Source: Bacteroidota bacterium
GTDB lineage: Bacteria > Bacteroidota > Bacteroidia > CAILMK01 > JACPUW01
Assembly (NCBI GenBank): GCA_016192035.1
Contig: JACPUW010000041.1
Location: 62,001-126,000 of the forward strand
Length of the DNA stretch: 64,000 nucleotides
Reading direction: 5' to 3'
Shown here in pieces: positions 37,501 through 43,535 of the stretch. Made by a program: the position numbers and the translations under genes. The first letter of the stretch is position 1. Each line of letters begins with the position of its first letter. The notes beneath the pieces are model-generated. The model was not told the origin of the DNA. It saw only the letters and a list, made by a program, of their open reading frames with translations, and ran no database searches.

Positions 37501-38217
37501 CAATCGGATATTTGAGGCATACACCGCGTAAAGCCCATACACATATTGGCCGGTGAACAATACGTTGTCGAAAGTGAAATTCTTGGAAAGCAAGCTGTTG
37601 TTGGTGCCATAAATGATGGTCCCAAAATAGCCGCCCTCAAGTATGCAGTTTCTTACCGTTACATCCTCACCATTGTCGCCCGCACTGTTATATACTGTTC
37701 CTGAAATGCTTATGGGTATGCAGTCGGCTCCAACGCCCGAACGCGACGCCACCTCTACCACACAATTGAGCACTGAGATGTGGTGAGCCCCAGCGGTGAT
37801 GTGTATGCCATAACCGTAGGTATTGTTCGTGCTCTGTATGGTCATTTCCTTAAACCCGAAATAGGCAGCGGCATTCACTTTCACCACTGATTCATACTGT
37901 GAACAGTTGTAATTCAGCAATACCTTGCTGGAATCCTTGCCTTGGAAAGTAATCGTATTGGTGGCTGATGAACCCGATACATAGTTCAGGGTTATTTGTT
38001 CGGTGTAGGTGCCATTGGCCACATTGAATACCACAGCACCGCTCACCCCCACGGAGTTGAGCTGGTTTACTGCTGCGGTGAATGTCTTGAAATTGGTGGT
38101 GCCACTGCCGTTGGGGTTAATGGTATAGTTGCCAGATAACTGGCCCAGGGCTGGAAGTGCAAGCAAGCTAAGAAGGGATAGGAGGCTAATGGGGGCAATT
38201 CGGGATTTCATGTTCAT
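25324..38217 (-). CDS. Giant T9SS-secreted beta-helix / PKD-repeat surface protein (4297 aa)
   Basis: The start is placed at ATG 38217 (or ATG 38211, two codons on), giving the signal peptide SRIAPISLLSLLSLLALPAL. The perfect -7 element at 38234-38241 agrees; the frame stays open to 38292. Layout on the mature protein: three right-handed beta-helix modules of about 550 residues (openings near 38130, 36480 and 34810), each starting with a GTFVIDPSGSGDYKTF-like line and separated by CARDB-like linkers; a further CARDB-like part (33500-33200); about 31 PKD-like domains (33180-25740), most with WxFGDG and a Cys pair; and a C-terminal T9SS type A sorting domain (LYPNPFDRAVRAALVM, then GMYFVQVEMG, ending KLILAR). 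A surface adhesin or filamentous protein, perhaps for gliding or polymer binding, is likely. Predicted mass is near 450 kDa. Confidence 0.93.
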   Translation of the reverse strand: MNMKSRIAPISLLSLLSLLALPALGQLSGNYTINPNGSGTTNFKTFTAAVNQLNSVGVSGAVVFNVANGTYTEQITLNYVSGSSATNTITFQGKDSSKVLLNYNCSQYESVVKVNAAAYFGFKEMTIQSTNNTYGYGIHITAGAHHISVLNCVVEVASRSGVGADCIPISISGTVYNSAGDNGEDVTVRNCILEGGYFGTIIYGTNNSLLSKNFTFDNVLFTGQYVYGLYAVYASNIRLNNCRFQDPILYYAYGIYTNQCAGGAITNSKLYMGRFGMYLYLHNYYNRSDSLMIVNNEISDFADASYQAGILASACYNLRVYHNAVHTNGTVSDFAYSCMYFSEPSNHIVVNNNLKASGNNNVFYLGAGSLGNTLIDNNNYHAGTNGNLISWQGTTYNNLAQLKSAVSGQNQNSTNDNPGFAGKRNLVPKTPGLNNRARKGYASTDLAGNGRPKAPDTKPDIGAYEYYVAPVDMDIEGIPYPVTASIGNNFLGISLKNNGSQTFNDTIFVKYQIDNGSWVSDTAVISNLTIGSSTTLYFSKAWAVSASGSFSVCVEISPGLSGDPDSASVDKFCATKCVGRTGTFVIDPSGSGDYKTFKAAVSSLDCGIAGPIKFEVKPGVYKERIEIKEVLGSSATNTITFEGTDRDQVVLQYTGTSSLPSVVLMNDADYIIFKNISLKNDGNQVANGFWLRENCHDVRIENCAIYLDSVTANYATTGILVANSVSSSASTIPGNTSYGLSFKNNIIVGGSHGIRISGAGTNTPSANILVKGNTVRKYYYVGLDIAYLTESKLANNRVSSPRDYTAFGLAAYYCSKDTFDANYIEGGRYGIYLYLENYYYQNSFSLLSNNMITNMLDPNYQIGIYAYAGYNVNIFHNSVYTTNSYSNPYYATCNLYYCNNSQAKNNAFLSGEGVCFSKYYGNISAGAIDHNNYQASGAAKYYHDGLTFTDVATWKTVKTQFNQSSKEGDPNFNAIDDLHASGAQLNNAGVKSININWDFDGQARPFAPDKKVDIGADEYYVSPYDLDLIALDSPIVPLIGSNEVRTVLKNAGIKSLINDTAVLSYHIDGTLAVRDTIVIVSLLPGQTYLHTFSKPWTISVGKTYQLCAQLDTFYKPDPDSLTKQRKCKSMCPGAKGTYVIDKKGNGDFKSFRGALRSLGCGVSGPVTFLVKNGTYNERVSISEITGASSINTISFIGESQGNVRIHYTGRADSMSVIRLRGADHISFKNIIVKNFSNTYGRCARLSEQADYNTFTNCQFQLPLDALNGYCIPVYISDDGLPTVGNAGNNNLFENCLMRGGYYCARLDGIGASSLIYNNAFVGCQFYQGRVYGIYAIYQGGLRIEQCQFDSLRLEYYQLFIYLSSQTNLVSNVIKSGMEGVYMLYENYYFEEESSTIANNLISDQMTSSDNYGLDIYYSYNIKVLHNSLNMNKGNSGSVVRFRYGNGYDFRNNSLAKSTSADLFNSLTASFTALDFNNYYKGTSNNFVVYNGTTYGSLSSWKSGMNGINRDSKEGDPGYRSATDLTIAPTSKQLSNWGAATTGITTDYEGDIRNPLTPDVGADEYSDLYDLGVSAILSPSTGCERTSVEQVQILVKNLGNKTVPTGELIPVSYIIGSGTEVNDTFILSSALLSNATIAFTFATRANLTAYTAYQLKTWTDLPNDSTRNNDTAYATIHSYEFPQAAFSVSGACTGEDITFTDGSTITSSTISNWKWTFGNGKTSTLTNPKTQYSTSGVYSVKLVVTAASGCKDSTTTSITLNTKPLASLTVSKLCHGDSTTFTNTSSIATATGASFLWDFDNGSTSTRRHPKHTFAITGTYDVVLVSTSSEGCADTATSAVVISAQPTASFSSVFTCKGDSTHFTNTSTIPLGFTPSYAWSFGDGNTSTSTNPAYLYGAIGNYTVMLTASLTNGCSSQATRPQGVFSKPQPAFATANVCLGDSAVFTNSSVIQLDTIDTYTWTFGDGNGSSQAQPKYLYATSGTFQVKLVIESVKGCRDSLGKTVEVYDKPATSISVSTVCEGVVTTFDHSTSIASGSLTAYAWVFGDGFTSSAQSPTHLYDTANTYPVSFVVYSNNGCTDTALANAVVNVNPEVDFDVSNVCFGSTLYPVNNSSIKSGSISSYSWHFGDGNTSSAQHPFHKYLTKDTFDVRLIATSNLGCKDSMTIPVIVDSKLAPNYIVTEKCLGDSTLFQNTTNISCGSVTSYYWDFGDGNNSARENPRHKYASAGTYNVKLVVYQQGGVKDSITKQVVAHPYPSSNFTASNTCAGKQMSFTNNSSIGSGSISSYQWDFGDGNKSSQSAPSHTYATHGAYDVRLVSTSNFGCKDTLTKRLDIYELPKSSFSVSNACLGSSVSFSNNSSISSGSLSYAWSFGDGFSSTQTSPNYTYASAGTYTVTLTATSGSGCSSISSKQVTIHPRPVPGFSAANQCANVAISFNNSSTISSGTLSYLWRFGDKTNSTAVNPNHLYASPGSYSVTLVATSNKGCVDSAKKSVSALPTPIANFTVPSACGGTTVNYANGSSVPSGSMTHLWYFGDGKTSTLTSPTHIYSSTGTYTVKLVSTASSGCKDSVEKTVKVYDLPTASFTVSGKCLNDSILFTNNSSIASGLLTYKWSLGDGSTSTRKQISHLYSAIGTYPVKLVAYSSGGCNDSSTQSVSVYYSPSAAFSAPDACLGQGITFSNTSSIPSGSLSYLWDFDNGSASTLASPTHTYATTGSYDVLLIATSNNGCEERLTKTVEVHPNPVAGFTHAKTCLGDTTVFLNSSTIASGTLSYLWDFGDGNKTSSNNPSNTYSATGTYNISLTATSAQGCSDTESKKLYINPVSNTRFVADNTCEGQPMAFDNKTTLSSGSYVSTWKLGDGNTSVATDPIHRYINPGSYTVVLTTTTDSGCVSKYKVVRVVHHKPTAGFTSANTCLADSASFVDQSSVAAGKVMGHIWQFGDGFGHNTMNPKHLYQNFGTYLISQIVRTDSGCTDTATMNIQVYPMPQAGFTAGNVCFGDTLYPLNTSSIATGSIGGYAWDFGDGNSSTATSPFHYYMAKGKYDISLVATSDKGCRDTATTSITVDNVVVPGFTFSNVCVGSQVSFTNTTNASCGKVSSYQWSFGDGNISSQLSPSHLYTKAGSYNVQLVVTEKSGRKDTLIKTVVIYPNPQVAFAAHDTCAQSAVRVKNKSTITSGSIGNYTWHMGDGNKYSGLVPSHAYTSPGPYTIKLVATSNHGCTDSLEYTGLDIHYLPQVKFSYIADCEYNSVQFTNGSAITAGTLAYAWDLGDMTTSTSKAPTHSYPAGNYTVRLTATSNLGCVATISRGLWVSPAPIAKALADSVCQGLENQFTNLTSLASGSIASYDWAFGDGFTATQAQPTHTYNIAGFYKATLITVSDSGCRDTAYTSAGVWPRPTIDFDVSNICLGDDFTPTNRSAISTGSITGWKWDFGDGNQSTVKSPTHTYLAKGSYAVKLVATSDKSCADSSSKSILVDNVIRAGFAVSNVCLGDTARFTNTSSTSCGTVTGYVWDFGDGGTSTGQHPTYKYKTAGTYTVRLIVLQQGGNRDTFEQGLVVYPKPVTGFSATDGCQGTAVSFTNNSSISGGGPMNYVWSMGNGYKTTSSSPIYTYGAPATYRVVLQATSDKGCVDSTTKNLAQYAMPVAAFVADTVCEGTAVTFTNSTTIASGTISYLWSFGDGFSSTQTSPSYLYAQAGNYSVQLKATSDKGCADLAVHAIRVLDMPNASYAIYDTCATSQLRVNNLSTISSGSMTHFWDLGDGTKQIGAKPKHGYAAPGTYWVKLVSISDKGCADSSTLLATIFENPIAAIGYTASCPDQAVSFTHKSTPSGSIATVLWDFGLGNTSTANNPSHTYGNSGTATGWLKVSTSNNCWDTAKKVIQFESVPVASFSWPSISCQRDSVVFTNQTTLKQGTATYLWRFGSELTSTDMQGKYAFDSAGAYDVTLVATSNAGCMDSLTQTITLLDKPEPAFEFTGGCLGDTTYFEATSGPGALKGAKWRLGDGNTNNSLLGTKHLYASTGIYEVVYTTWNDNCADSAAKTIDLAVGPKNLDFEFANSCAREKVQFINLTSNGNLSYKWLFFDGSSSNLREPVKYYGKAGKFPIGFIAWEGDCVDSAYKVIEIYPYPDSSFGFIQQAGAKFRFIPKHLGDASYYWDFGDGNTSVLQEPRHTYSSNGTYLVKLTVLSENFCASVHERSVSVNVYTSLGQTAGAENMISLYPNPFDRAVRAALVMAQEGRVRMTVFNELGQQVGTAWEGNLLAGTHDIPLIDNAETLRAGMYFVQVEMGNQSSMLKLILAR
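25740..33180 (-). repeat. Array of about 31 PKD-like domains
   Basis: By eye I count 31 repeats of about 80 residues (about 245 bases), each centred on a WxFGDG-type strand and usually bounded by Cys in a VCxG motif and in GCxDS. Domains are diverged (most 35-55% alike by eye), so the array is ancient. Near-identical pieces occur (GFSSTQTSP at two places), which points to later segment duplications; see the super-repeat finding. Confidence 0.8.
33540..38140 (-). repeat. Three tandem beta-helix modules
   Basis: Three modules of about 1.65 kb begin with the same line: GNYTINPNGSGTTNFKTFTA, GTFVIDPSGSGDYKTFKA and GTYVIDKKGNGDFKSFRG. Each continues with TYTEQITL/VYKERIEI/TYNERVSI and a series of parallel beta-helix rungs rich in Asn and Ser, then ends in a DIGAYEYYV/DIGADEYYV/DVGADEYSD line followed by a CARDB-like linker. 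Confidence 0.75.
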
Positions 38218-38233
38218 GGGGTCTGTACCTGAG

Positions 38234-38241
38234 CAAAAGTA
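38234..38241 (-). promoter_or_regulatory. -7 promoter element (TACTTTTG) of the giant gene
   Basis: Minus-strand TACTTTTG is an exact TAnnTTTG match 17 bases upstream of ATG 38217. A TTG is present 17 bases further upstream. It supports the short start over 38292. Confidence 0.5.
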
Positions 38242-38408
38242 GCCAATTTGTTTGGGTACAACTTGATGTACATCAAAGGCGCAGAAGCGCATGGTGTGAT
38301 AATCAACCTATTGAATGATTGGCATTTATTGATTCTTTTAGGACAAGGGGTGTTCTTTTTGACAGGCCAAGTGCAGTTATTGGGCAAACCTTCACATGGC
38401 CGGGTAGA

Positions 38409-38416
38409 TATATTTG
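38409..38416 (+). promoter_or_regulatory. -7 promoter element (TATATTTG) of the DnaQ-like gene
   Basis: An exact TAnnTTTG match lies 11 bases before ATG 38427. It lies inside the longer open frame that begins at 38319, which argues that the longer frame is not the real start. Confidence 0.4.
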
Positions 38417-38426
38417 CCCATCTCAT

Positions 38427-39794
38427 ATGGGCAATACCTTTTGTGTAGTAGATATTGAGGCCACCGGGGGCAACCAAAAGCAGGGCCGAATCATGGAGGT
38501 GGGCATAGTGAAGGTGCGCCATGGGCAGATAGTGGATGAAATGTCCACATTGATCAATCCGGGCAAGCCCATAGACAAATTTGTGTCAAAGCTCACAGGT
38601 ATCACCGACCATGAGGTACGACAGGCACCCGTTTTTGCCGAAGCGGCACCAAGGATTTTGGAGTTTTTGGGCGATGGCACCTTTGTGGGCCACAACGCCG
38701 CATTTGACTACAGCTATTTGCGCTTGGAATTGCACCGGGCCGGGTTTGAATACCAGGCCGACCAAATTTGTACCATTGACCTGAGCAAAAAGCTGTTTCC
38801 CAACGAACTGTCATACAGTTTGGGAAAGCTGTGCAGGTCATTGGGGCTTGACGTATCGCTGCGCCACCGAGCCCTGGGCGATGCGCGGTGTACTTCATTG
38901 CTTTTTTTGAGGCTACTCGATCAAGTAGATGCCGGGACTGCCATTCAATCGGTCATAAGGCGTAGGCATGCCAAGGGAATAGTGGGGGCAACAATCATTT
39001 CAGCTCAAAATGGAGAATCGACAGATGAATTGCCCGATGACCCAGGGATACTACGGGTAATGAACGACCAACAACAAGTGCTCTATGCCGGGCGTGGGGA
39101 CTCTATCCGGATCACGGCCAATAGATTTAGGGCCTTGATGTCCAAAAGTCCCCGATTTGAGCCTTACCGCAACCAATTGGCGACTTTCAACTATGAACTT
39201 ACCGGGAATGCGCTCTTGGCCGAATTGAAATTCTATGATTTGGTGTATAACCAAAGGCCCGTACTCAACCTGCATTTGTCGCAGCTCGAATACAGGTACT
39301 GCCTGGGCATCTATTTTAGAGATGACCAACCCCTACTGGCCATTGGCCGAGGTACAGTGAAACCGGCGGTGGCTATTGCGTATTTTAAGGATTTCAAATC
39401 AGGTGAAAGGCTGCTCAATAAACTGATAACCAAGTATAAGCTAGGTGCTCATGAGGTGATTGCCACACTGTATAGGCCCAGGTGGGGGGGCAATCGTTCC
39501 GGAAAGCACCTGCGTGACTTGCTACACGAGGGGCTTTGGCATGACGTAGCCCAAGAAGCAGACACCCACCAACCCAAGGGTTGCTATATGGGGCTTGGGC
39601 CCAAGCCAAATGAACGCGTGTTGTTCATGCTGTCAAACAAAACCCTTGATGGTATAGCAATGGTGGACAAGGATATGCCACAAGACCTGGAGGAGGCAAT
39701 GAGTGGAAAATTGCAGGCAACCCACCTGGCCGACGCAGCTAAGATTTGTTGGTATTTTATAGCCAATACCAACCACTACCAAAAACTGGTGTAA
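38427..39794 (+). CDS. DnaQ-type (DEDDh) exonuclease fused to UvrC/Cho-like GIY-YIG domain
   Basis: 455 residues from ATG 38427; the start is supported because VVDIEATG must be near the N-terminus. Exo motifs: DIEATGG (Asp9, Glu11), GHNAAFDYSYL, and HRALGDARCT with the DEDDh His. The C-terminal part (about residues 200-320) matches the UvrC N-terminal GIY-YIG pattern: PGILRVMNDQQQVLYAGRG, then GNALLAELKFYDLVYNQRPV ending in LN. The GIY tyrosine is changed to Leu, so nuclease activity of that part is doubtful. Such DnaQ-UvrC-like fusions are known from other bacteria and are thought to act in DNA repair. It is divergent from the giant gene. Confidence 0.85.
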   Translation: MGNTFCVVDIEATGGNQKQGRIMEVGIVKVRHGQIVDEMSTLINPGKPIDKFVSKLTGITDHEVRQAPVFAEAAPRILEFLGDGTFVGHNAAFDYSYLRLELHRAGFEYQADQICTIDLSKKLFPNELSYSLGKLCRSLGLDVSLRHRALGDARCTSLLFLRLLDQVDAGTAIQSVIRRRHAKGIVGATIISAQNGESTDELPDDPGILRVMNDQQQVLYAGRGDSIRITANRFRALMSKSPRFEPYRNQLATFNYELTGNALLAELKFYDLVYNQRPVLNLHLSQLEYRYCLGIYFRDDQPLLAIGRGTVKPAVAIAYFKDFKSGERLLNKLITKYKLGAHEVIATLYRPRWGGNRSGKHLRDLLHEGLWHDVAQEADTHQPKGCYMGLGPKPNERVLFMLSNKTLDGIAMVDKDMPQDLEEAMSGKLQATHLADAAKICWYFIANTNHYQKLV

Positions 39795-39852
39795 CATTGA
39801 AAAGATCCGAATGGCATAAACAATTGCCCGATTTGCGGGTTTTAAGCCGTTC

Positions 39853-40497
39853 ATGATAGCAATAAACCATATAGACCCCTGGGTGAAAAGGGTATTCTTT
39901 GTGGTACAGGCAGTGGGATTTGTAGGCATACTTTCTACCGGGTGGCATGGGCTAACCTTGTCGCTCACGCCTGTCAATCTATTGTTTGTGAGCGTGGTAC
40001 TGCTTTGGTTTCACAGGGGCTGGCACCTGGGTGAAGCTGTATGGATGTTGGCCACCTTTGCGCTGGGCTACTTGGTAGAGGTACTCGGCGTACACACAGG
40101 TTGGGTATTTGGCCAATATGATTATGGCCAAACCCTAGGGCCACAGATAGCCAAAGTGCCACTGGCCATGGGGCTCAACTGGTTTATTATGTGTTATGTA
40201 TCCACCCGTTTTGCCGCTCATTTGGGCTTAAACGCCTGGAAGGGTGCTGTGTTGTCGGCAGCCATGATGGTAGCAATAGACATACTAATGGAGCCAGTGG
40301 CCATGGCATTGGATTTTTGGCATTGGGAAAACGGCCAAATTCCTTATCAAAACTACCTGGCGTGGTTTGTAGTGTCGTTCGGTATCAACTATTGGTGGTT
40401 TGGGTTATCAAACAAGGGATTAAACAATTTTTCCCATTGGGTGTTGGGTTACCTGGCCTTGTTTTTCGCGGTTATGCACATGGCCTTTGCGGCCTGA
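39853..40497 (+). CDS. cruF: CruF-type carotenoid 1',2'-hydratase family membrane protein
   Basis: A 214-residue integral membrane protein with about seven helices, of the Caroten_synth (DUF422) family. It has the family motif LVEVLGVHTGWVFGQYDYG followed by LGPQIAKVPLAMGLNWF, and MEPVAMALDFWHWENG. CruF adds water to the psi end of carotenes (gamma-carotene, bisanhydrobacterioruberin) and thereby permits further decoration. No other carotenoid gene is in the window. The neighbour is a CarH-like light- and B12-sensing regulator, which supports a carotenogenesis role. Confidence 0.85.
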   Translation: MIAINHIDPWVKRVFFVVQAVGFVGILSTGWHGLTLSLTPVNLLFVSVVLLWFHRGWHLGEAVWMLATFALGYLVEVLGVHTGWVFGQYDYGQTLGPQIAKVPLAMGLNWFIMCYVSTRFAAHLGLNAWKGAVLSAAMMVAIDILMEPVAMALDFWHWENGQIPYQNYLAWFVVSFGINYWWFGLSNKGLNNFSHWVLGYLALFFAVMHMAFAA

Positions 40498-40526
40498 CAA
40501 GCCAAAGTATCTAACCTTTAGCAAAC

Positions 40527-41471
40527 GTGAGCAAAGACAAACAAAACGGTATTTTTTCAATTAAGGACCTAGAACGCCTAACCGGTATCAAAGCGCACAC
40601 ACTCAGGATATGGGAGCAGCGGTACCACATCATAGAACCCAAGCGTACCGATACCAATATCAGGTTTTATGACGACCAAGACCTGAGGTATGTGCTGAAT
40701 ATAGCCATGCTCAACGGCCATGGCATGCGCATATCAAAAATTGCGGAGCTGAGCAGGCAAGAAATCAATACACGGGTACTCACTGTGGCCGAACGGTCGC
40801 AAGTGGATAGCGATATGCTTAACGCGCTCACTATCACTATGCTTGACCTTGATGAAGATCGATTTGAGCGCATACTGAGCAATGTGGTGATTAAGTTGGG
40901 ATTTGCCCATGCTGTGACCAAGGTGATATATCCGTTTATGTACCGGGTGGGCATACTCTGGCAAACGGGCAGCATAGTACCGGCGCAGGAGCACTTTATT
41001 TCAAATTTGGTACGGCATAAACTTATAGTGGCGTCTGATAGCATGATGCCCAAAAAGATAGCCAACCCAAAAAAGTTTGTGCTTTTCTTGCCCGAAGGCG
41101 AACTTCACGAAATAGGCTTGCTATTTGCCAACTACTTGTTTAAGGTGAACGGACACAAGACCATATATCTGGGGCAAACAGTGCCGTTTGAAGATCTCGA
41201 TATCATTTCAGATGTATATCATCCTGATTTTCTGTTTACCGTGCTAACCTATGAAACAGGCTTGGATGAGGTGAAGGCATATATTGAAGCACTCAGCAAG
41301 CGGTTTTCTTCCAAAACCATATTAATTGCAGGCACCAGGGTAGAAGAGTCGCAAGTAAAAGCCACCTGGGGCAATGTGGTTTTTGTAAACGATTTAGCTG
41401 ATATGGAGCGGTTTATAGGGCATTTGCAAAAAGTGGAGGTCCCTTTAATTCCTGCTGATATACCCCAATGA
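40527..41471 (+). CDS. carH: MerR-family, B12-binding CarH/LitR-like photoreceptor regulator
   Basis: 314 residues from GTG 40527. Residues 10-80 are a MerR DNA-binding domain (FSIKDLERLTGIKAHTLRIW, EQRYHIIEPKRTDTN). The C-terminal part is a CarH-like cobalamin module: Trp145 is followed nine residues later by Glu155-His156 (WQTGSIVPAQEH), the W-x9-EH light-sensing motif, and His194 in EGELHEIG stands where CarH has the His that binds cobalt. In the CarH family, AdoCbl drives tetramer binding and repression in the dark, and light breaks the Co-C bond and releases the operator. Position right after cruF supports light-induced carotenoid synthesis. Function is inferred from motifs and context; no operator was found by eye. 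Confidence 0.82.
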   Translation: MSKDKQNGIFSIKDLERLTGIKAHTLRIWEQRYHIIEPKRTDTNIRFYDDQDLRYVLNIAMLNGHGMRISKIAELSRQEINTRVLTVAERSQVDSDMLNALTITMLDLDEDRFERILSNVVIKLGFAHAVTKVIYPFMYRVGILWQTGSIVPAQEHFISNLVRHKLIVASDSMMPKKIANPKKFVLFLPEGELHEIGLLFANYLFKVNGHKTIYLGQTVPFEDLDIISDVYHPDFLFTVLTYETGLDEVKAYIEALSKRFSSKTILIAGTRVEESQVKATWGNVVFVNDLADMERFIGHLQKVEVPLIPADIPQ

Positions 41472-41588
41472 GCCGGCTGGCATACCTCACCATGGAGAAG
41501 GCCGGTGCCATTTTTTTGGTACAACTATTAAGGATTGGGGGCAGGTGTAGCCTTTTGTTAAACCGAACCGCAATTTGGGTGACCTACC

Positions 41589-41596
41589 TACTTTTG
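41589..41596 (+). promoter_or_regulatory. -7 promoter element (TACTTTTG) of the aminotransferase operon
   Basis: An exact TAnnTTTG match 20 bases upstream of ATG 41617. It supports that start over the open frame at 41575. Confidence 0.45.
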
Positions 41597-41616
41597 GCCA
41601 AAATATCGGGCCACTT

Positions 41617-42771
41617 ATGACCTTTAGCGGCAACATAGCCTCCAAACTTCCCGCCACGGAAACCACCATTTTCACCATAATGAGCCGCCTGGCCGCCGAG
41701 CACCAGGCCATCAACCTTTCACAGGGCTTTCCTGATTTTTCTTGCCAACCGGCACTTAGTGCACTGGTGGCGCACTTCATGTCACTGGGGTATAACCAGT
41801 ATGCCCCCATGCCAGGGGTAGCCTACCTGAGAGAGCAGGTGTCTGCCATGCGCAAGGAAATACATGGGGTAGAGTACAATCCTGAAACGGAAATCACCAT
41901 CACAGCAGGGGCAACCCAAGGCATTTATATAGCGCTGTCGGCTTTTCTACATGAAAATGACGAGGTCATCATCATAGAACCGGCCTATGATTCCTATTTG
42001 CCTGGTATATTGATCAATAAGGCAAAGCCGGTGTATTACCAAATGCTGGCACCTGACTATACCATAGACTGGAAACAGGTGATGAAACTCATAACCCAGC
42101 GCACCCGGATGATCATTATCAACACCCCGCACAATCCCACAGGAACCCTGCTTACTTCAGGTGATATGCAGCAGCTGGAGCGCATGCTCAAGGATACCGA
42201 TATACTGGTGCTCAGCGACGAAGTGTATGAGCACATTACCTATGATGGACAGGTACACGAATCGGCCAGCCGCTACACCGATTTGCGAAGCCGCAGCATA
42301 GTGGTTTCATCATTTGGCAAGACCCTGCACACTACAGGGTGGAAGGTGGGCTACGTACTGGCTCCTGAAAATCTTAGCAATGAGTTCAGAAAGGTATTTC
42401 AGTATGCCCAGTTTAGTGTGTCAACACCCATGCAGTGGGCCATTGCCCAGTTTCTTGAAGACCCGGCCCAATATAAAGGGCTGAGTGCCTTCTATGAAGC
42501 GAAAAGGGATTTGTTCAACAGTTATTTGACCCGCTCCAGGTTTAAGCCCATCCCTTCACGCGGTACCTATTTTGTGTGTGCCGATTATTCCGGCATTTCC
42601 CGCATGAGCGACAGAAAGTTCGTGGAAAGGCTCACCAAGGACCACAAGGTAGCAGCTATACCCGTTTCGGCATTTTACAAGAACAAGCACGACCAAAAGG
42701 TTATCCGTTTTTGTTTTGCCAAGAGTGAGGAAACGCTACATAAAGCGGGAGAAATACTATGCGCGATATAA
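41617..42771 (+). CDS. PLP-dependent methionine/glutamine-type aminotransferase (class I/II)
   Basis: A 384-residue fold-type I enzyme. It shows INLSQGFPDF near residues 32-41, NPTG at 173-176, SDEVYEH near 200-206 and the PLP-lysine motif SSFGKTLHTTGWKVGYVLAP with Lys235. The closest known type is the methionine/aromatic aminotransferase YbdL/MtnE group, which transfers amino groups using glutamine. The next gene is an omega-amidase-like nitrilase whose start overlaps this stop by 13 bases. Together they form the well-known glutamine transaminase/omega-amidase pair that salvages 2-oxo acids and 2-oxoglutaramate. Confidence 0.88.
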   Translation: MTFSGNIASKLPATETTIFTIMSRLAAEHQAINLSQGFPDFSCQPALSALVAHFMSLGYNQYAPMPGVAYLREQVSAMRKEIHGVEYNPETEITITAGATQGIYIALSAFLHENDEVIIIEPAYDSYLPGILINKAKPVYYQMLAPDYTIDWKQVMKLITQRTRMIIINTPHNPTGTLLTSGDMQQLERMLKDTDILVLSDEVYEHITYDGQVHESASRYTDLRSRSIVVSSFGKTLHTTGWKVGYVLAPENLSNEFRKVFQYAQFSVSTPMQWAIAQFLEDPAQYKGLSAFYEAKRDLFNSYLTRSRFKPIPSRGTYFVCADYSGISRMSDRKFVERLTKDHKVAAIPVSAFYKNKHDQKVIRFCFAKSEETLHKAGEILCAI

Positions 42772-43535
42772 AGATTGCTGCCGTTCAGTACGATATTGCT
42801 TGGAAGGACAAGGTGTTCAATAAGAGCTACCTCCAGGATATTTTCCAGTCTTTGGAACACAAAGGGTACCATCTGGTAATCCTTCCCGAGATGTTTGCTA
42901 CAGGCTTTTGTTTTGATTTGTCGCTGGCAGAGGATTTTAGCGACAGCCCCACCATAGCATGGATGAAAGAGTGGGCAGGCAAAATTGGTGCGCACCTGGT
43001 TGGAAGCGTTATGGTGAGGCAGGATGGGGCTTTTTACAACCGTTTGGTTTGGGTGGACGAAAAAGGGGGGGTACAATACTATGATAAGCGCCATCTTTTT
43101 AGCTTGTCGGCCGAGCCTGAACATTTTACCCCTGGCAAAGAGAAACTGGTTGTGCAGCTCAATGATTGGCGCATCTGCCCTATGATTTGCTATGACTTGC
43201 GGTTTCCGGTATGGATACGAAATAGGGAAAACTATGATCTACTGATTTTTATAGCCAATTGGCCTGAGCGGCGCATCAATCACTGGGAATGCCTGCTAAA
43301 AGCCAGGGCTATAGAAAACCAGTGCTATGTGGTGGGGGCCAATCGAGTAGGCTTTGATGGTGAGGGGGTATATCACGATGGGCGGAGCGCAGTAATCGAC
43401 CCCTGGGGCAATACGCTGGTCCAGGCCGCCCACAGTGCCCACGTGCTGGAACAAACCTTAGACCTGGGAATAGTAGAGAGGGCCAGGGCACAACTGCCTT
43501 TTTTGCGCGATATGGACAGGTTTGAGATGGAATAA
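42759..43535 (+). CDS. Nitrilase-superfamily amidohydrolase, probable omega-amidase
   Basis: 258 residues with the complete nitrilase triad: Glu44 in LPEMFATGF, Lys110 in YYDKRHLF, Cys144 in MICYDLRFPVW. It belongs to the YafV/Nit2-like carbon-nitrogen hydrolases. Enzymes of this type hydrolyse 2-oxoglutaramate and related amides made by glutamine transaminases, and it is coupled to such a transaminase here. The substrate assignment is by context. Confidence 0.87.
   Translation: MRDIKIAAVQYDIAWKDKVFNKSYLQDIFQSLEHKGYHLVILPEMFATGFCFDLSLAEDFSDSPTIAWMKEWAGKIGAHLVGSVMVRQDGAFYNRLVWVDEKGGVQYYDKRHLFSLSAEPEHFTPGKEKLVVQLNDWRICPMICYDLRFPVWIRNRENYDLLIFIANWPERRINHWECLLKARAIENQCYVVGANRVGFDGEGVYHDGRSAVIDPWGNTLVQAAHSAHVLEQTLDLGIVERARAQLPFLRDMDRFEME

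Noticed and set aside
25324..38217. Many open frames on the plus strand and in other minus frames across the giant gene
   Set aside because: They are shadows of the repetitive coding sequence, without independent starts or domains.
38319..38426. Longer start of the DnaQ-like protein
   Set aside because: It would place the promoter inside the gene and add 36 residues before the first exonuclease motif.
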